A stretch of DNA of 64,000 nucleotides, taken from NCBI RefSeq assembly GCF_022654015.1, contig NZ_CP073063.1:868001-932000 (forward strand), written 5' to 3'. Shown in pieces: positions 63,611-64,000 of this stretch. This stretch comes from Brevundimonas diminuta (lineage in GTDB: Bacteria; Pseudomonadota; Alphaproteobacteria; Caulobacterales; Caulobacteraceae). The position numbers and the translations under genes are program-made. Each line of letters starts with the position of its first letter. The stretch's first letter is position 1. A model generated the notes under the pieces. It was not told the origin of the DNA and did not search any database. It saw only the letters and a program-made list of their open reading frames with translations.

Positions 63611-64000
63611 ATGACCGATCCCAAGGACCTGCCCAAGACCGAGACGATGCGCCGGCTGAAACGCTCGCGCGTCCTGCACGTCAGCAGCCTGATGGCGACC
63701 GCCAGCTTCTCGCTGGCCGCCTGCGGCTCGCCCCAGCGCGTGCCGGCGCCCGAGCCCGAGCCGACCCTGGCCTATCAGTCGCTGGACGAGTGCAAGGCCG
63801 CCAACGACATTCCCGACACCGAATGCGACGCGGCCCTGGCCAAGGCTCAGCAGGAGGCCGCCAAGACCGCGCCGCGCTACGCCACCCGCGAGGAGTGCGA
63901 GGGCCAGTGGGGACCGTCGCAGTGCCAGCCGAACAACAACGGCGGCTCCTTCTTCAGCCCGCTGCTGACCGGCTTCATCGTCGGCCAGCTGCTGAACGGC
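63611..64000 (+). CDS. DUF1190 lipoprotein-like protein (YjfM-like), cut by window edge
   Basis: At least 130 residues. A basic N-terminus (MTDPKDLPKT then MRRLKRSRV) precedes a hydrophobic stretch SSLMATASFSLAAC, a lipobox-like signal with Cys at about 38. YQSLDECKAANDIPDTEC and TREECEGQWGPSQCQPN follow, with paired Cys typical of DUF1190. GTG 63602, overlapping the DUF350 stop by 4 bases, is an alternative start. Last gene of the plus arm, same position as yjfM. The C-terminus is beyond the window. Confidence 0.85.
   Translation, partial: MTDPKDLPKTETMRRLKRSRVLHVSSLMATASFSLAACGSPQRVPAPEPEPTLAYQSLDECKAANDIPDTECDAALAKAQQEAAKTAPRYATREECEGQWGPSQCQPNNNGGSFFSPLLTGFIVGQLLNG

Overview
The window is about 64 kb of GC-rich, densely coding chromosomal DNA. 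Gene content (hisG-hisD-hisC with a YerC-like gene, a DnaG without zinc ligands, RpoD with an acidic insert, LigD/Ku, several TonB-dependent receptors, a CzcA-type pump, a PL10/GH43 locus, many NTG starts and 1-4 bp overlaps) suggests an alphaproteobacterium of the Caulobacterales, most likely Brevundimonas or a close relative. This is inferred from gene families and style, not from a database match. I found no rRNA, tRNA, CRISPR array, transposase, integrase or prophage gene. No gene-free stretch exceeds 300 bases; the longest (57542-57829, 18341-18605, 29758-29963) are described in the regulatory entries or hold nothing I recognise (18341-18605).

Layout. 1-2747 (minus): yerC-hisG-hisD-hisC, with hisC running off the left edge. 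2794-2885: a palindromic array of GTGGCGA units. 2897-4105: an FAD-dependent ferredoxin-reductase-type enzyme. 4186-8237: the ATP-grasp / alpha-E / transglutaminase / Anbu protease locus. 8333-16014: an iron locus with a catecholate-type TonB receptor, a PiuC-like dioxygenase, and a five-gene operon PepSY - DUF2271 - DUF4198 - ApbE - membrane-anchored diflavin reductase. Three palindromes of the form TTGC(G/A)A-N5-TCGCAA precede its transcription units. 16037-18340: divergent Mur ligase and LD-carboxypeptidase genes. 18606-22715: dnaG, rpoD, DUF2256. 22772-26974: extensin-like lipoprotein, then convergent ligD and ku.

27042-29543: four small enzymes (DUF1428, VOC, SRPBCC, VOC) opposite an HxlR regulator. 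29548-35801: a mini flagellar-rod-like protein, a DEAD-box helicase, a DUF962 protein, a duplicated-domain secreted protein, a 3D-domain protein, a beta-barrel protein and dusA. 35939-40701: CzcA and CzcB homologues plus a Cys-rich small protein, without an outer-membrane channel gene. 40874-45010: a DUF3857/transglutaminase/TPR protein and a cold-shock-like/membrane fusion. 45023-51021 (minus): DUF4129 - DUF4350 - MoxR - DUF58 - SpoIIM - RDD.

51137-57541: a polysaccharide locus (pectate lyase PL10, large TonB receptor, GH43) with two related LacI-type operator candidates. 57830-58708: a secreted helical-repeat protein. 58780-64000: a yjfIJKLMC-like locus arranged as two divergent arms, with a K+ channel leading one arm; the DUF1190 gene runs off the right edge.

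The most interesting system is the iron locus. The DUF2271 protein carries a clear flavinylation motif (D96-G-V-S-G-A-T102) and is encoded next to ApbE, the enzyme that attaches FMN to such motifs. Together with the diflavin reductase and the PepSY membrane protein, this suggests an electron route from cytosolic NAD(P)H to a covalently flavinylated periplasmic protein that could reduce imported ferric siderophore. The Anbu locus and the rearranged yjf locus are the next best candidates for poorly understood biology.
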